Positions 29,940-41,648 of a stretch of DNA of 64,000 bases are shown here, in pieces. The stretch covers positions 124,001 through 188,000 of the forward strand of contig CALYQQ010000001.1 in the NCBI GenBank assembly GCA_945288535.1, given 5' to 3'. The notes under the pieces were generated by a model. That model had not been told where the DNA came from, did not search any database, and worked only from the letters and a program-made list of their open reading frames with translations. The stretch is from an uncultured Enterobacterales bacterium (GTDB lineage Bacteria; Pseudomonadota; Gammaproteobacteria; Enterobacterales; CALYQQ01). Numbering within the stretch: position 1 is the stretch's first letter; each line of letters begins with the position of its first letter. The position numbers were made by a program, and so were the translations under genes.

Positions 29940-30424
29940 ATAAAAAGATAATACTTGATTTACAAATTGTAACTGAAGAAAATAGTCTTTTACCTAATAA
30001 ACAGGATTTTCAGTATTGGGTGAATGCAGCCATTCTGCCTTTTCAAGCAGAAGCGGAATTAACAATTCGTCTGGTTGATGAAGCTGAAAGTAGGGAATTA
30101 AATGCGACTTACCGTCATAAAGATAAATCAACGAATGTCCTTTCTTTCCCTTTCGAATCACCCCCCGAAATAACTTTACCGTTATTAGGTGATTTGGTTA
30201 TTTGTTGCCAAGTAGTACAGCGAGAAGCACAAGAACAAAATAAAGCACTATTAGCACATTGGGCACATATGACTATTCATGGATGCTTACATTTACTTGG
30301 TTATGATCATTTGACCGATGAACAAGCCGAACAAATGGAAAGGCTAGAAACAGAAATTTTACAGAATTTAGGTTATCCTGATCCTTATAAAGAAGAAAAA
30401 ATTTTATTAACTAACGAATATTAG
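29936..30424 (+). CDS. ybeY: Endoribonuclease YbeY, rRNA maturation
   Basis: Zinc-dependent endonuclease for 16S rRNA 3'-end maturation and ribosome quality control. The signature [11 protein letters not shown] supplies three zinc histidines, and the central [19 protein letters not shown] block is conserved. It has 162 residues (E. coli 155). Translationally coupled to ybeZ by a four-base overlap. Confidence 0.96.
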   Translation: MNKKIILDLQIVTEENSLLPNKQDFQYWVNAAILPFQAEAELTIRLVDEAESRELNATYRHKDKSTNVLSFPFESPPEITLPLLGDLVICCQVVQREAQEQNKALLAHWAHMTIHGCLHLLGYDHLTDEQAEQMERLETEILQNLGYPDPYKEEKILLTNEY

Positions 30425-30429
30425 ATTAC

Positions 30430-31308
30430 ATGAGCGACGATCAATCACAAAATAACGACGGTCCTTCGAGTAAAAAGGGCTTTTTTTCATCTCTCTATAA
30501 CCACCTATTCACGAACGAATTAAAGAAAAGAGAAGATTTAGTTGAGTTAATCCGTGATTCAGAGCAAAACGATTTAATCGAGCCCGAAATCCGTGAAATG
30601 CTAGAAGGAGTAATGGATATCTCAAAACAACGTGTGAGAGATATTATGATCCCGAGAGCACAAATGATTACTCTTAATATCAATCATTCTCTTGACGAGT
30701 GTATCAAAATTATTATTGATTCTGCTCACTCTCGTTTTCCTGTATTTAGTCAAAATAAAGAGCAAATTGAAGGTTTATTGCTGGCTAAAGATTTGCTACC
30801 TTTTTTAAGTACGCAATCAGAACCATTCAATATTGAAAAAATCTTACGGCCTTCTGTTGTAGTTCCTGAAGGTAAGCGTGTTGATCACATGTTAAAAGAA
30901 TTTCGTTTACAACGCTATCATATGGCAATTGTTGTGGATGAATTTGGTAATGTTTCTGGTCTAGTGACTATTGAAGATATTTTAGAGCTCATCGTTGGCG
31001 AAATTGACGATGAGTATGACGATGAAGACGATATCAATATTCGTCGAATAAACGAAAATACTTACGCTGTAAGTGCCTTAACACCAATTGAAGACTTTAA
31101 TGATGTTTTTGCAAGTCATTTCAGCGATGCTGACGTAGATACTATTGGCGGACTCGTCATGCAATTTATAGGGCATTTACCCAAATATGGTGAAACAATT
31201 ACTATTGATGGTTATCACTTTAAAGTTTCAATGGCTGATTATCGACAAATCATTCAAGTACAAGTAAAAGTACCAGATACAGCGTTAAAACCTGATTTGG
31301 GTAAATAA
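30430..31308 (+). CDS. corC: CorC/YbeX CBS-domain protein
   Basis: Soluble CorC_HlyC-family protein linked to magnesium/cobalt efflux and, as YbeX, to ribosome metabolism. Two CBS domains (about residues 70-195) are followed by an acidic linker (GEIDDEYDDEDDIN) and the C-terminal CorC/HlyC domain (IGGLVMQFIGHLP). The N-terminal DUF21 membrane domain of larger relatives is absent, as expected for YbeX. It lies five bases after ybeY and eight before lnt. Confidence 0.93.
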   Translation: MSDDQSQNNDGPSSKKGFFSSLYNHLFTNELKKREDLVELIRDSEQNDLIEPEIREMLEGVMDISKQRVRDIMIPRAQMITLNINHSLDECIKIIIDSAHSRFPVFSQNKEQIEGLLLAKDLLPFLSTQSEPFNIEKILRPSVVVPEGKRVDHMLKEFRLQRYHMAIVVDEFGNVSGLVTIEDILELIVGEIDDEYDDEDDINIRRINENTYAVSALTPIEDFNDVFASHFSDADVDTIGGLVMQFIGHLPKYGETITIDGYHFKVSMADYRQIIQVQVKVPDTALKPDLGK

Positions 31309-31316
31309 ATGTTATC

Positions 31317-32861
31317 ATGACTAAATTCTTATTATCACATCCTGTCATATGCTATATCATAGCCCTATTGCTAGGTATTTTGGGCGTATTTGCCTTTTCT
31401 CCCTTTGATTTATGGCCATGTGCATTTATTTCTATTACTGGTTTATTAATTCTTCCTCTTAATCAGAGCATAAAGCAAGCTGCGGTAATTACCTTTTTTT
31501 GGGCATTAGGTTTATTTGGTATAGGTTTCTACTGGATTTATATTAGTATACAACAATTTGGTAATATGCCACCCATTGCTGGTATAGGCATGATCCTGTT
31601 ATTGGCCGCCTATTCCTCCATTTACCCTATCCTTTTTTCTGTATTGTTGACATATTTTTGTGCAACCGCGTCATTAATGCGCTTTATCATTATTGCACCA
31701 GCACTTTGGCAATTAACAGAATTTTTGCGCAGTTGGGTAATGACAGGATTTCCTTGGCTTCAATTTGGTTACAGTCAAATTGATGGCCCTTTAAAAGGAT
31801 TAGCTCCTATAGCTGGAGTTGAAAGCATTACTTATATAATATTTATCATATCAGGATTGATCACCTACAGTATTTACCGTAAAAAATGGTATTATACTGT
31901 CATAGCTCTACTTATAATCCTTGCATTATGGCCATTAAAGTATTTGGTCTGGTTCAAAATTGATCCTTATCGCTCCGTTAATATTGCTTTAGTTCAAGGT
32001 AATATTAGCCAACGCCTAAAATGGCTGGCTAATGAACGTGAAAGCATATTAAAAACATATTTAGATAAAACACGCGCTTATTTAGGTAAAAGTCAAATCG
32101 TTATATGGCCTGAAGCGGCTGTACCAGATCTTGATATTTATCAAAATGACTTCCTTAGCACTTTAGATATGTTGGGACGTGAACATAATACTGCAATACT
32201 CACGGGTATTATTGAAGCAAAAACGAATGGTGTTCGTCCCATTTATTATAATTCACTTATTGTATTAGGTGATAAAATTCCTTATAGCGTGTTTAATGAA
32301 AATCGTTATAGAAAACATCATTTAGTTATATTTGGTGAATATGTTCCCCTAGAAAAAATTTTACGTCCTATAGGTAATTTTTTTAATCTGCCAATGTCAT
32401 CAATTAGTAGTGGTGAAGCGTTACAACCACCACTTCACGTTGCTAATTATAAACTGACTCCTGCAATTTGTTATGAAATTATTAAAGGTGAGCAAATTCG
32501 TAAAAATTTTCAGCCTGATACAGATTTTTTACTCACTATTTCAAACGATGCATGGTTTGGAAATTCGATTGGTCCATGGCAACATTTTCAAATAGCCAGA
32601 ATGCGTGCTCTTGAATTTGGTCGACCATTATTACGAGCAACGAATACGGGTATTACCGCGTTTATTGATCCACAAGGTAATATAATCAAGAAATTACCTC
32701 AATTTGAACGTAACGTTTTAATGCAAACTATTGCGCCAACGCATGGTTTAACGCCTTACGCTAAATTCGGCTATTTTCCTTTATGGATCATCACATTAAT
32801 GATGTTAGTAGGAGGTATATCCATTACCTATCGTAGCAAGAAAAGAGCATCTAACACGTAA
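31317..32861 (+). CDS. lnt: Apolipoprotein N-acyltransferase
   Basis: Inner-membrane enzyme that adds the third acyl chain to lipoproteins such as LptE and RlpA. Several N-terminal membrane segments are followed by a nitrilase-fold periplasmic domain with the catalytic glutamate in WPEAAVP, lysine in ENRYRKHHLV and cysteine in AICYEII, then a last membrane segment. 514 residues (E. coli 512). A long AT-rich hairpin follows its stop. Confidence 0.96.
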   Translation: MTKFLLSHPVICYIIALLLGILGVFAFSPFDLWPCAFISITGLLILPLNQSIKQAAVITFFWALGLFGIGFYWIYISIQQFGNMPPIAGIGMILLLAAYSSIYPILFSVLLTYFCATASLMRFIIIAPALWQLTEFLRSWVMTGFPWLQFGYSQIDGPLKGLAPIAGVESITYIIFIISGLITYSIYRKKWYYTVIALLIILALWPLKYLVWFKIDPYRSVNIALVQGNISQRLKWLANERESILKTYLDKTRAYLGKSQIVIWPEAAVPDLDIYQNDFLSTLDMLGREHNTAILTGIIEAKTNGVRPIYYNSLIVLGDKIPYSVFNENRYRKHHLVIFGEYVPLEKILRPIGNFFNLPMSSISSGEALQPPLHVANYKLTPAICYEIIKGEQIRKNFQPDTDFLLTISNDAWFGNSIGPWQHFQIARMRALEFGRPLLRATNTGITAFIDPQGNIIKKLPQFERNVLMQTIAPTHGLTPYAKFGYFPLWIITLMMLVGGISITYRSKKRASNT

Positions 32862-32884
32862 ATATTCATTACTATCATCAAGCT

Positions 32885-32927
32885 ATTAATCACATATTAT
32901 AATTATGAATTATGATATGTGGTTAAT
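32885..32927 (+). terminator. Long AT-rich hairpin after lnt
   Basis: Nineteen-base arms (32885-32903 and 32909-32927) with loop TATGA; the only two non-Watson-Crick positions would be G-U pairs in plus-strand RNA, so the RNA stem is continuous. It starts 23 bases after the lnt stop and is followed by CTTTG only. Likely an operon end. Confidence 0.65.
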
Positions 32928-33854
32928 CTTTGCCTAAGATGCTATAAATATAATTATATTGGCTCATAGTCATATAATTACGTCATTTTTAAATGGTTTT
33001 CATCTAATGTTATGATTAATATATAACAATATCTAAAATATTAAGATAAATAAAATGCTAACTATGAAAATAATAAAAGGGGAAGTAATAAGAGATTATA
33101 TAGCTATAGCCAATAATCACAATATTGAAATTAATAAAATATATTTTTATCATCTAATAAAAAATATAATTATTGTTTTATTTATTTATTAATCAATAAT
33201 GCTATTAAGCACGATTTTATTAATTAACTTTAGTTAACCATATGATAATTAAAGAAATGTAATTATTTTAAAAATATCATTTTCTCTATTGTTGATTGAA
33301 TGATACTTGCTACAGAAGTAATTATTATTAACAAGTGATATCTATTAGTTATCATTATAATTTTAATAAATTATTTATAGAAGTATGTATAATGTCAATA
33401 TTATTTTATTACCATAAAAAGTAATAAAATAATACGTAAATAAGAAAATTAATAATCTTTATATTATAAAAAATATTACATCATTATTAAATTACTTAGG
33501 TAATAATATCACTGGCGTTTTATTTTACTTTATGTCCTCTCAATTAAAAAATAATCAATCTTATTTACCAGTTAAACATAATGTGTATAGTGTAAATTTA
33601 TTTTATATAATATACAGATTATTGCATTATAATTTGGCATATAAATTGCATGTAGTTAGTAATAAGACAATGAATAAAAGATTAGTATGCTTTCCGCATT
33701 TGATTAATTTAAGTCTTATATGTAAAGGTAATAGTAATTTTCCTGCACTTAAATGATCCTCATATTGAACTATTTTAGTGCAATAGGTGATAAATATTTT
33801 GGCTGAGTGCATTCATTTATAGCAATCACTAGCTAATAAACAAAGGAGCAGTTC
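32928..33854. other. Gene-free region between lnt and gltI
   Basis: Over 900 very AT-rich bases. A 74-codon frame at 33532-33756 has no family resemblance and a poor ribosome site. It holds the glt promoter; no specific operator was recognised. Confidence 0.5.
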
Positions 33855-34751
33855 ATGCAATTACGTAAATTCATTCTACCTCTGCTAATGGTCAGTTTAG
33901 GAACAACCGCGAGTTATGCTGAAGAGTTAACAGGCTCACTTAAGAAAATAAAAGATAATGGCATTATTATTGTTGGCTATCGCGAATCTTCAATACCTTT
34001 TTCTTATTATGGTAAAAAACAAGAAGTCATCGGTTATGCACAAGATTATTCAAATTTGATCGTGAGTGCCATAAAGACAAAACTTAATTTACCCAATTTA
34101 CAGGTAAAACTTTTGCCTATTACATCACAAACACGTATCCCTTTGTTACAAAATGGTTCTTATGATTTTGAATGTGGCTCTACCACAAATAATGCAGCAC
34201 GTCAGCGTCAAGCCGATTTTTCTAATAGCATTTTTGTCGTAAATACACGTTTATTAGTTAAAAAAGATTCCGGTATTACCCGTGTTGACGATCTAAAAGA
34301 CAAAAATGTTGTTGTTACTGCAGGAACAACATCAGAAGTTAAATTAAATCAATTAAACTCTGAAAAAAATATGGGAATACGACTTATTCCGGCAAAAGAT
34401 CATAATGGTGCATTTCGTACACTTGAAATGGGACGTGCTGTAGCCTTTGTCATTGATGATGTATTATTGGCCAGTGAACGTGCTAAAGCTCGAAATCCTT
34501 CGGATTGGATTATTGTTGGTGAACCACTGAGCCATGAAGTTTATGGTTGCATGTTACGTAAGGATGATCCTGAATTTAAAAAACTTATCGATGATACAAT
34601 TGCACAAGCACAATTATCAGGTGAAGCAGAAAAATCATATCAACGCTGGTTTATGAATCCAATTCCACCTAAAGGCTTAAATCTTAATTTTGAATTATCA
34701 GATGATATGAAAGCACTATTTAAAGCACCAAACGATAAAGCGTATCAATAG
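33855..34751 (+). CDS. gltI: Glutamate/aspartate ABC transporter, periplasmic binding protein
   Basis: Periplasmic solute receptor of the GltIJKL importer. Signal peptide with cleavage likely after ASYA (residue 22), then a type II binding-protein fold (ELTGSLKKIKDNGIIIVGYR; DFECGSTTNNAARQRQADFS). 298 residues (E. coli 302). An AAGGAG ribosome site precedes the ATG. First gene of the four-gene operon. Confidence 0.95.
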   Translation: MQLRKFILPLLMVSLGTTASYAEELTGSLKKIKDNGIIIVGYRESSIPFSYYGKKQEVIGYAQDYSNLIVSAIKTKLNLPNLQVKLLPITSQTRIPLLQNGSYDFECGSTTNNAARQRQADFSNSIFVVNTRLLVKKDSGITRVDDLKDKNVVVTAGTTSEVKLNQLNSEKNMGIRLIPAKDHNGAFRTLEMGRAVAFVIDDVLLASERAKARNPSDWIIVGEPLSHEVYGCMLRKDDPEFKKLIDDTIAQAQLSGEAEKSYQRWFMNPIPPKGLNLNFELSDDMKALFKAPNDKAYQ

Positions 34752-34825
34752 CTTATACCTGGCTCTATTTTATCGAGTCGTGTCATTATTTATAATGAAT
34801 TAGTTATTTATTTTGTATTAGTTAA

Positions 34826-35581
34826 ATGGGATCACCTATGTCAACTACGACACATTGGAACTGGGGTATTTTCTTTGAAAAAACACCTGCCGGTGATGAA
34901 ATATACCTAGACTGGTTACTTAACGGCATGATGGTCACAATTGCCCTTTCTATTTGTGCTTGGATTATTGCTTTTATACTGGGTTCTACCTTTGGTATTT
35001 TACGCACGCTTCCAAATCGTTTTTTTAATTTTATTGGCCGGGCTTACGTCGAAATCTTTCGAAACGTACCTCTATTAGTCCAATTTTTTGTTTGGGTTTA
35101 TATATTTCCTTTATTTTTACCGGATCCCATACAAGATTGGTTAAATCAACAAAATCAAATGTTAGTTATTTTTATTTATTCATCTATTGCATTGGGATTA
35201 TTTACTGGTGCAAGAATATGTGAACAAATTCGTACTGCAATTGAATCGTTACCTAGAGGTCAAAAAAATGCAGGATTGGGACTTGGACTTACATTGTCAC
35301 AAACCTATCGCTATATTCTTCTACCTGTCGCCTATAGGCGCGTTGTGCCACCACTCACATCTGAAATGCTTAATATGATTAAAAATTCAGCGGTTGCATC
35401 AATTGCCGGTCTCCTTGAACTTAGTGGACAAGCGAATAATTTACGTGAAAATTCACAACAAGCTTATGAGTCATTTATCGCTGTAACATTGGGATATGTT
35501 TTGATTAATTTTATTGTCATTCAATTAATGCGTATTGTTGAAAAGAAAGCACGTTTACCAGGTATGATTGGAGGCAAATAA
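34826..35581 (+). CDS. gltJ: Glutamate/aspartate ABC transporter permease GltJ
   Basis: Inner-membrane subunit with the polar-amino-acid permease fold: several membrane segments and the EAA-like loop [17 protein letters not shown] that docks the ATPase. 251 residues (E. coli 246). Its last base is shared with the gltK start (TAATG). Confidence 0.95.
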   Translation: MGSPMSTTTHWNWGIFFEKTPAGDEIYLDWLLNGMMVTIALSICAWIIAFILGSTFGILRTLPNRFFNFIGRAYVEIFRNVPLLVQFFVWVYIFPLFLPDPIQDWLNQQNQMLVIFIYSSIALGLFTGARICEQIRTAIESLPRGQKNAGLGLGLTLSQTYRYILLPVAYRRVVPPLTSEMLNMIKNSAVASIAGLLELSGQANNLRENSQQAYESFIAVTLGYVLINFIVIQLMRIVEKKARLPGMIGGK

Positions 35582-36279
35582 TGACAGAGCTTTATGACAA
35601 TCTTGTTAATGCCTGGGAATTAATTAGCAGCAACTATGAAACTCTACTTGATGGTATATGGATCACTTTGCGGATTGCCGTTACTGCAATTTTTACCGGC
35701 ATTATTATAGGGACGCTCTTAGCGATAATGCGCCTATCATCAAATCGGTCTTTAGTATTTATTGCTAAAATCTATGTAAATACATTCCGATCTATACCAC
35801 TCGTCATGGTGCTCGCATGGTTCTATTTATTAGTACCTAATCTAATTAGTTCACTCTTTAACCTTTCGCCGAAAACAGATATTCGACTCATTTCTGCTGT
35901 AGTCGCATTTTCATTGTTTGAAGCTGCTTATTATTCTGAAATTATCCGCGCAGGATTCCAAGGTGTATCTAGAGGCCAAGTATCAGCCTCACTTGCATTA
36001 GGCATGACACCCTGGCAAAGTCTGTCCTTAATTATTATGCCCCAAGCATTTCGGACTATGATACCGTTATTATTGACTCAAGGTATTGTCTTATTCCAAG
36101 ACGTTACATTAGTTTATGTTATTCAACTAACGGATTTCTTTAAAGCCGCTACCATTGTTGGTGATAATAGTATTACAGATACTACAACAATGATTATCTT
36201 TGCAGGTGCTGTTTATTTTATTATTTCTTTTTCTGCTTCCTCATTAGTTAACTTTTTCAAGAAAAGGACCATATTATGA
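35581..36279 (+). CDS. gltK: Glutamate/aspartate ABC transporter permease GltK
   Basis: Second inner-membrane subunit. The EAA loop [19 protein letters not shown] and conserved [14 protein letters not shown] segment are visible. 232 residues (E. coli 224). Overlaps gltJ by one base and gltL by four. Confidence 0.95.
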   Translation: MTELYDNLVNAWELISSNYETLLDGIWITLRIAVTAIFTGIIIGTLLAIMRLSSNRSLVFIAKIYVNTFRSIPLVMVLAWFYLLVPNLISSLFNLSPKTDIRLISAVVAFSLFEAAYYSEIIRAGFQGVSRGQVSASLALGMTPWQSLSLIIMPQAFRTMIPLLLTQGIVLFQDVTLVYVIQLTDFFKAATIVGDNSITDTTTMIIFAGAVYFIISFSASSLVNFFKKRTIL

Positions 36280-37001
36280 TTTCCCTAAAAAATGTTTCCA
36301 AATGGTACGATGACTTTCGGGTATTAACCCATTGTTCTACCGAAGTAAAAAAAGGGGAAGTTGTCGTTGTCTGTGGCCCTTCTGGTTCCGGTAAATCGAC
36401 ACTTATTAAAACCGTCAATGGGCTTGAACCGATTCAGGAAGGTGGCATATTTATTGAAGGGATCCAAGTGAATGATCCAAAAACCAATTTAGCAACATTA
36501 CGTGCACGTGTTGGTATGGTCTTTCAACATTTCGAGCTATTCCCTCATTTATCTATTATAGACAATCTCACATTGGCGCAAATTAAAGTGTTAAAGCGTG
36601 ATAAAACTGAGTCTAAAGATAAAGCTATTGCACTTCTCAAGCGAGTTGGACTAGCTAGCCATGCTAAGAAATTTCCAGGACAACTATCTGGAGGTCAGCA
36701 ACAACGAGTTGCTATTGCTCGCGCGCTATGTATGGATCCTATTGCAATGCTATTTGACGAACCAACATCTGCACTTGATCCAGAAATGATTAATGAAGTC
36801 CTTGATGTTATGGTTGAACTTGCATACGAAGGCATGACAATGATGGTTGTTACGCATGAAATGGGTTTTGCTCGTAAAGTAGCTCATCGCGTATTGTTCA
36901 TGGATGAAGGTAAAATTATCGAAGATCGCTTTAAAGATGACTTCTTTAATAATCCTGAATCTGACCGAGCTAAAGACTTTTTAGCTAAAATTATTCATTA
37001 A
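36276..37001 (+). CDS. gltL: Glutamate/aspartate ABC transporter ATPase GltL
   Basis: ATP-binding subunit. Walker [10 protein letters not shown], signature [13 protein letters not shown], Walker [12 protein letters not shown] and the switch histidine in VVTHEMGF. 241 residues, as in E. coli. Operon ends at the hairpin 23 bases downstream. Confidence 0.96.
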   Translation: MISLKNVSKWYDDFRVLTHCSTEVKKGEVVVVCGPSGSGKSTLIKTVNGLEPIQEGGIFIEGIQVNDPKTNLATLRARVGMVFQHFELFPHLSIIDNLTLAQIKVLKRDKTESKDKAIALLKRVGLASHAKKFPGQLSGGQQQRVAIARALCMDPIAMLFDEPTSALDPEMINEVLDVMVELAYEGMTMMVVTHEMGFARKVAHRVLFMDEGKIIEDRFKDDFFNNPESDRAKDFLAKIIH

Positions 37002-37023
37002 TATAACCGTAGTATGATGATAT

Positions 37024-37052
37024 AGGCAGATATTTTATATATCTGCCTTATT
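37024..37052 (+). terminator. Terminator after gltIJKL
   Basis: Arms AGGCAGATA (37024-37032) and TATCTGCCT (37040-37048), followed by TATTCTTT. Confidence 0.7.
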
Positions 37053-37298
37053 CTTTATCTATTCTCTTTATTTGTAAACTAAGCTAATGTATCAGATTCG
37101 ACATTATTGATATGTTCGTCAATCATACTTAAATGGTATTTATTTAACTAACAATGCAAAAACACAACAAAAAGTCACATTACCTACTGTTGTAACAGTG
37201 TTGAATCGGCTATCCTAATAACATCTGACTTATTCAAACAAACACCAGTTAACAGTAATTATCACTGTAACGATCGTTGACTACAGGATTTTTGTCAC

Positions 37299-39884
37299 AT
37301 GCAAGAACAATATACGCCAAATGAAATCGAATCAAACGTACAACAACATTGGGCTGAACAAAAAACATTTCACGTTACCGAAGACAGTAATAAAGAAAAA
37401 TATTACTGTTTATCAATGCTACCTTATCCTTCTGGAAGACTCCATATAGGACACGTTCGAAATTATAGTATTGGTGATGCTATTTCCCGTTTTCAGCGTT
37501 TACAGGGTAAAAATGTATTACAACCCATTGGTTGGGATGCCTTTGGTTTACCTGCTGAAGGTGCGGCTGTTAAAAATAAAACGGCACCTGCACATTGGAC
37601 TAAAGAAAATATTGCTTATATGAAGTCACAACTGAAAATGTTGGGGTTTGCTTATGACTGGCAACGAGAAGTGACAACGTGCGATCCTGATTATTATCGT
37701 TGGGAACAATGGTTTTTTACTCAATTGTATAACAAAGGTCTTGTGTATAAAAAAACATCAGCCGTCAATTGGTGCCCAAATGATGAAACTGTACTTGCTA
37801 ACGAACAAGTCATTGATGGGCGTTGCTGGCGTTGTGATAGTCTTGTTGAACGCAAAGAAATTCCACAGTGGTTTATTAAAATTACTGCGTACGCTGATGA
37901 GCTATTGAATTCATTAGATAGCTTACCGGGTTGGCCAGACCAAGTAAAAACCATGCAACGCAATTGGATTGGTCGATCTGAAGGTGTTGAAATTGATTTT
38001 ACTATTGAAAATAGTGCAGAAAAATTACGTGTATATACAACACGCCCTGATACCTTTATGGGGGTCACCTATGTCGCTATTGCAGCAGAACATCCTTTAG
38101 CGCAGCTTGCCGCAAAAAAATATCCAGAATTAACTTCCTTTATTAATGAATGCCGTAATACTTCTGTTGCTGAAGCCGATATGGCAACTATGGAAAAAAA
38201 AGGTATCGCGAGTGGTTTGTTTGCTATACATCCGTTAACCGGTGATAAATTACCTATTTGGATAGCCAATTTTGTATTAATGGATTATGGTACAGGTGCC
38301 GTGATGTCTGTGCCTGCTCATGATCAGCGTGATTGGGAGTTTGCCCATAAATACAACTTACCTATTAAAGCCGTTATTTTGGATGCTGATGGCAATGTAC
38401 CTGATGTAAGCCAACAGGCGTATACAAGCAAAGGTAAATTATTTAACTCTGCAGAATTTGACGGTGCTGATTTTAATACCGCCTTTAATACTATTGCTGA
38501 TAAACTTATCTCAATCAAAGCAGGGGAACGTAAAGTCAATTATCGTTTACGTGATTGGGGGGTTTCTCGCCAACGTTATTGGGGCGCACCTATTCCAATG
38601 GTTACACTGGAGGATGGCAGTGTCATACCAACTCCTGAAGATCAACTTCCGGTAATTCTGCCGACCGATGTTATTATGAATGGTATTACTAGCCCCATTA
38701 AAGCCGATCCTGAGTGGGCTAAAACTAGGGTTAATGGTAAACCTGCCATTCGTGAAACAGACACATTTGATACCTTTATGGAATCATCCTGGTATTATGC
38801 TCGGTATACCTGTGCTAATTATGATAAAGGCATGCTCGATCCTGCGGCGGCAAATTTCTGGCTACCTGTTGATCAATATGTTGGTGGAATTGAACATGCT
38901 ATTATGCACCTACTTTATTTCCGTTTCTTCCATAAATTAATGCGTGATGCTGGCTTAGTTAATTCTGATGAACCTGCCCATCGTTTATTATGTCAAGGTA
39001 TGGTATTAGCAGACGCTTTTTATTATGTTCCTGAAGGAAGCTCTGAACGTGTATGGGTTTCTCCACTTGATGCCATTATTGAAAAAGATGAAAAAGGCCG
39101 TATCGTTAAAGCACATAATGCAGAAGGTCAGGAGTTAATTTATGCGGGCATGACTAAGATGTCTAAGTCAAAAAATAATGGTATTGATCCGCAGTTGATG
39201 GTAGATAAATATGGTGCTGATACAGTGCGTTTATTTATGATGTTTGCAGCACCGCCCGAAATGACTTTAGAATGGCAAGAATCAGGTGTTGAAGGTGCAA
39301 GTCGCTTTTTAAAACGATTATGGCGTCTTGTCTACGAACATACTGCGCGAGGAACAACTATCTCATTAGATTTGACGTGTTTAACAACGCAACAAAAAGC
39401 ATTACGTCGAGAGCTGCATAAAACGATTGCAAAAGTCACTGATGATATTGGCCGACGTCAAACATTTAATACAGCTATTGCTGCAATAATGGAATTAATG
39501 AATAAATTGACGCGTGCCAACCATGAAACAGGACAAGATCGTGCATTAATGCAAGAAGCGCTAGAGGCTGTAACATGCCTACTCTATCCATTTACCCCGC
39601 ATATTTGTTTTAAATTATGGCAAGCATTAGGTTGTCAAGGCGATATAGATAATGCGCAATGGCCACAAATAGATGAAAATGCTATGATCGAAGACAATAA
39701 AACAGTAGTGGTTCAGGTTAATGGTAAAATAAGAGCTAAATTGGTTGTACCCGCAGATTGTAGTGAAGACGCAATTAAAGCATTAGCATTTAAGGAACCA
39801 GCAATCGAAAAATGGCTTGCAGAAGGTACATTGCGTAAAGCAATTTATGTCCCAGGTAAAATCCTGAATCTGGTGATTAACTAA
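37299..39884 (+). CDS. leuS: Leucyl-tRNA synthetase
   Basis: Class I synthetase charging tRNA-Leu, including leuW here. HIGH motif in [28 protein letters not shown] loop, and the CP1 editing domain ([20 protein letters not shown]) are visible. 861 residues (E. coli 860). First gene of leuS-lptE-holA-nadD; lptE follows after 18 bases. Confidence 0.98.
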   Translation: MQEQYTPNEIESNVQQHWAEQKTFHVTEDSNKEKYYCLSMLPYPSGRLHIGHVRNYSIGDAISRFQRLQGKNVLQPIGWDAFGLPAEGAAVKNKTAPAHWTKENIAYMKSQLKMLGFAYDWQREVTTCDPDYYRWEQWFFTQLYNKGLVYKKTSAVNWCPNDETVLANEQVIDGRCWRCDSLVERKEIPQWFIKITAYADELLNSLDSLPGWPDQVKTMQRNWIGRSEGVEIDFTIENSAEKLRVYTTRPDTFMGVTYVAIAAEHPLAQLAAKKYPELTSFINECRNTSVAEADMATMEKKGIASGLFAIHPLTGDKLPIWIANFVLMDYGTGAVMSVPAHDQRDWEFAHKYNLPIKAVILDADGNVPDVSQQAYTSKGKLFNSAEFDGADFNTAFNTIADKLISIKAGERKVNYRLRDWGVSRQRYWGAPIPMVTLEDGSVIPTPEDQLPVILPTDVIMNGITSPIKADPEWAKTRVNGKPAIRETDTFDTFMESSWYYARYTCANYDKGMLDPAAANFWLPVDQYVGGIEHAIMHLLYFRFFHKLMRDAGLVNSDEPAHRLLCQGMVLADAFYYVPEGSSERVWVSPLDAIIEKDEKGRIVKAHNAEGQELIYAGMTKMSKSKNNGIDPQLMVDKYGADTVRLFMMFAAPPEMTLEWQESGVEGASRFLKRLWRLVYEHTARGTTISLDLTCLTTQQKALRRELHKTIAKVTDDIGRRQTFNTAIAAIMELMNKLTRANHETGQDRALMQEALEAVTCLLYPFTPHICFKLWQALGCQGDIDNAQWPQIDENAMIEDNKTVVVQVNGKIRAKLVVPADCSEDAIKALAFKEPAIEKWLAEGTLRKAIYVPGKILNLVIN

Positions 39885-39902
39885 CAGAGTTAAGGAGTTA
39901 GA

Positions 39903-40541
39903 GTGTCACAATTTGTGCGCCAGTTAATTATTTTTTGTTTCAGCCTGTGTGTGATCACCACATCAGGCTGTGGATTTCATTTGCGCGGTAAAATTGAAGT
40001 TCCGCGTTCATTGCAAACAATCCTGTTAGAAAATAATGACCCTTACGGTCCATTAAATCGAGCGATTATTAAAGAGTTACGCAATAATGGTGTTACAATT
40101 TCCCAAGATAAAACGCGAACCGATATTCCAATATTACGTATTATCAATAGCCGGCAAAATCAAGATACCGTATCCATTTTTGCAGACGGTAATACAGCAG
40201 AATATCAATTAACACTTTTAGTGAATGCACAAGTCTTGATTCCGAATAAGGCCTTACATTCATTAGATGTACGCGTCAATCGTAGCTTTTTTGATAATCC
40301 ATTAACCGTCCTCGCAAAAGATGCTGAGCGTAGCATGATTGATACAGAAATGCGCGAAGCAATTGCGCGCCAATTAGTTCGTAAATTATTGACGATTAAT
40401 ATCGATAGTTTAGAAAACACATTAATTGATGACGTAGATCAGCACAGCCTGCCGAAAGTAGATGATTTGCGAACTGATAATTTGCCACCAGTTATTGTTA
40501 ATAATAATGAATATGTTTTTCCAGGAAAAAGTAATAATTGA
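39903..40541 (+). CDS. lptE: LPS-assembly lipoprotein LptE
   Basis: Outer-membrane lipoprotein plug of the LptD lipopolysaccharide translocon. The lipobox ends TTSGC (Cys23), followed by GFHLRGKIEVPRSLQTILLE. The core NTAEYQLTLLVNAQVLIP and RSFFDNPLTVLAKDAE blocks match the family. The start is GTG with AAGGAG six bases upstream. 212 residues, about 20 longer than E. coli in the tail. Confidence 0.94.
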   Translation: MSQFVRQLIIFCFSLCVITTSGCGFHLRGKIEVPRSLQTILLENNDPYGPLNRAIIKELRNNGVTISQDKTRTDIPILRIINSRQNQDTVSIFADGNTAEYQLTLLVNAQVLIPNKALHSLDVRVNRSFFDNPLTVLAKDAERSMIDTEMREAIARQLVRKLLTINIDSLENTLIDDVDQHSLPKVDDLRTDNLPPVIVNNNEYVFPGKSNN

Positions 40542-40592
40542 TAGCAATATTCTAATTACTTGCCATCAACTAGAAATGGATAAGAAAATTTA

Positions 40593-41648
40593 ATGACTCG
40601 CCTTTATCCCGAACAACTATTAGCGCATATCAAACATGATATGCGTGGTTGTTATATTTTAAGCGGTAACGATGCCCTATTGCAGCAAGAAAGCAAAGAA
40701 TATTTGCATTCGAATGCAATAGCTCAAGGATTTGAGGAACAATTAGTAATAACGGTTGATAGCCATATGGAATGGTCAACTGTATTTAACTTTTGTCAAG
40801 AATTAAATTTATTTTCCACAAAAAAATTTATTTTTCTTGATTTTGGTGATGGTATACCGACAAATGCACAAGCAGAGTCATTAATAAAATTAAGTGCATT
40901 ATTGCATTCTGATATATTACTTTTACTTAAAACCGGACGATTAACATTACAACATGAAAATAGTCTTTGGATTAAGTCATTAAAGACAACCAGCAATGTG
41001 GCTGTCGTCATTTGCCAAACACCGGATCAGGAACAGTTACCTCGCTGGTTATCCACTCGTGCAAACGCGATGTCATTAAATCTTGAGAAAGATGCATTGC
41101 AGTTATTATGTTTCTATTATGAGGGGAATTTATTAGCACTAACACAGTTGCTCTCATTATTATCGCTACTTTATCCTGACGGACAGTTAACCTATCCTCG
41201 TGTTGAACAATCAGTAAATGATGCTGCTCGATTTACTGTTTATCATTTAGCGGATTCGCTATTAGCAGGAAAAAATAAACGTTCGTGGCATATTCTCCAG
41301 CAATTACGCAATGAAGATATAGAAGTACTAATTTTACTTCGTGTGTTGCAAAAAGAGTTAATTCAGTTATTAGATATGAAATTAATGAGTCACCATTCTT
41401 CATTAAAAATATTATTTGATCAAAAAAAAATTTGGCAATCACGCCGATCATTAATTACGCAAGCCTTACACCGTCTTTCAGTACAGCAGATCACACAGGC
41501 TATTTCTTTACTTGCTCATATAGAGCTAAAGGTTAAACAAGATTATAGTCAATCCGTTTGGTCCGAATTTGAAGATTTAATTATGATGATTTGTGGTAAA
41601 CACCTTCCCTATTCACTTGAATCATCTGATGGAACCTTTGATGTGTAA
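40593..41648 (+). CDS. holA: DNA polymerase III delta subunit
   Basis: Clamp-loader subunit that opens the beta sliding clamp. Begins MTRLYPEQLLAHI as in E. coli; the AAA+-like N-terminal half lacks a P-loop, as expected for delta, and the C-terminal collar domain follows (FTVYHLADSLLAGKNKRSW). 351 residues (E. coli 343). The last eight bases overlap nadD. Confidence 0.95.
   Translation: MTRLYPEQLLAHIKHDMRGCYILSGNDALLQQESKEYLHSNAIAQGFEEQLVITVDSHMEWSTVFNFCQELNLFSTKKFIFLDFGDGIPTNAQAESLIKLSALLHSDILLLLKTGRLTLQHENSLWIKSLKTTSNVAVVICQTPDQEQLPRWLSTRANAMSLNLEKDALQLLCFYYEGNLLALTQLLSLLSLLYPDGQLTYPRVEQSVNDAARFTVYHLADSLLAGKNKRSWHILQQLRNEDIEVLILLRVLQKELIQLLDMKLMSHHSSLKILFDQKKIWQSRRSLITQALHRLSVQQITQAISLLAHIELKVKQDYSQSVWSEFEDLIMMICGKHLPYSLESSDGTFDV

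Noticed and set aside
33532-33756. 74-codon frame between lnt and gltI
   Set aside because: No ribosome site and no recognisable protein; composition looks like translated AT-rich spacer.
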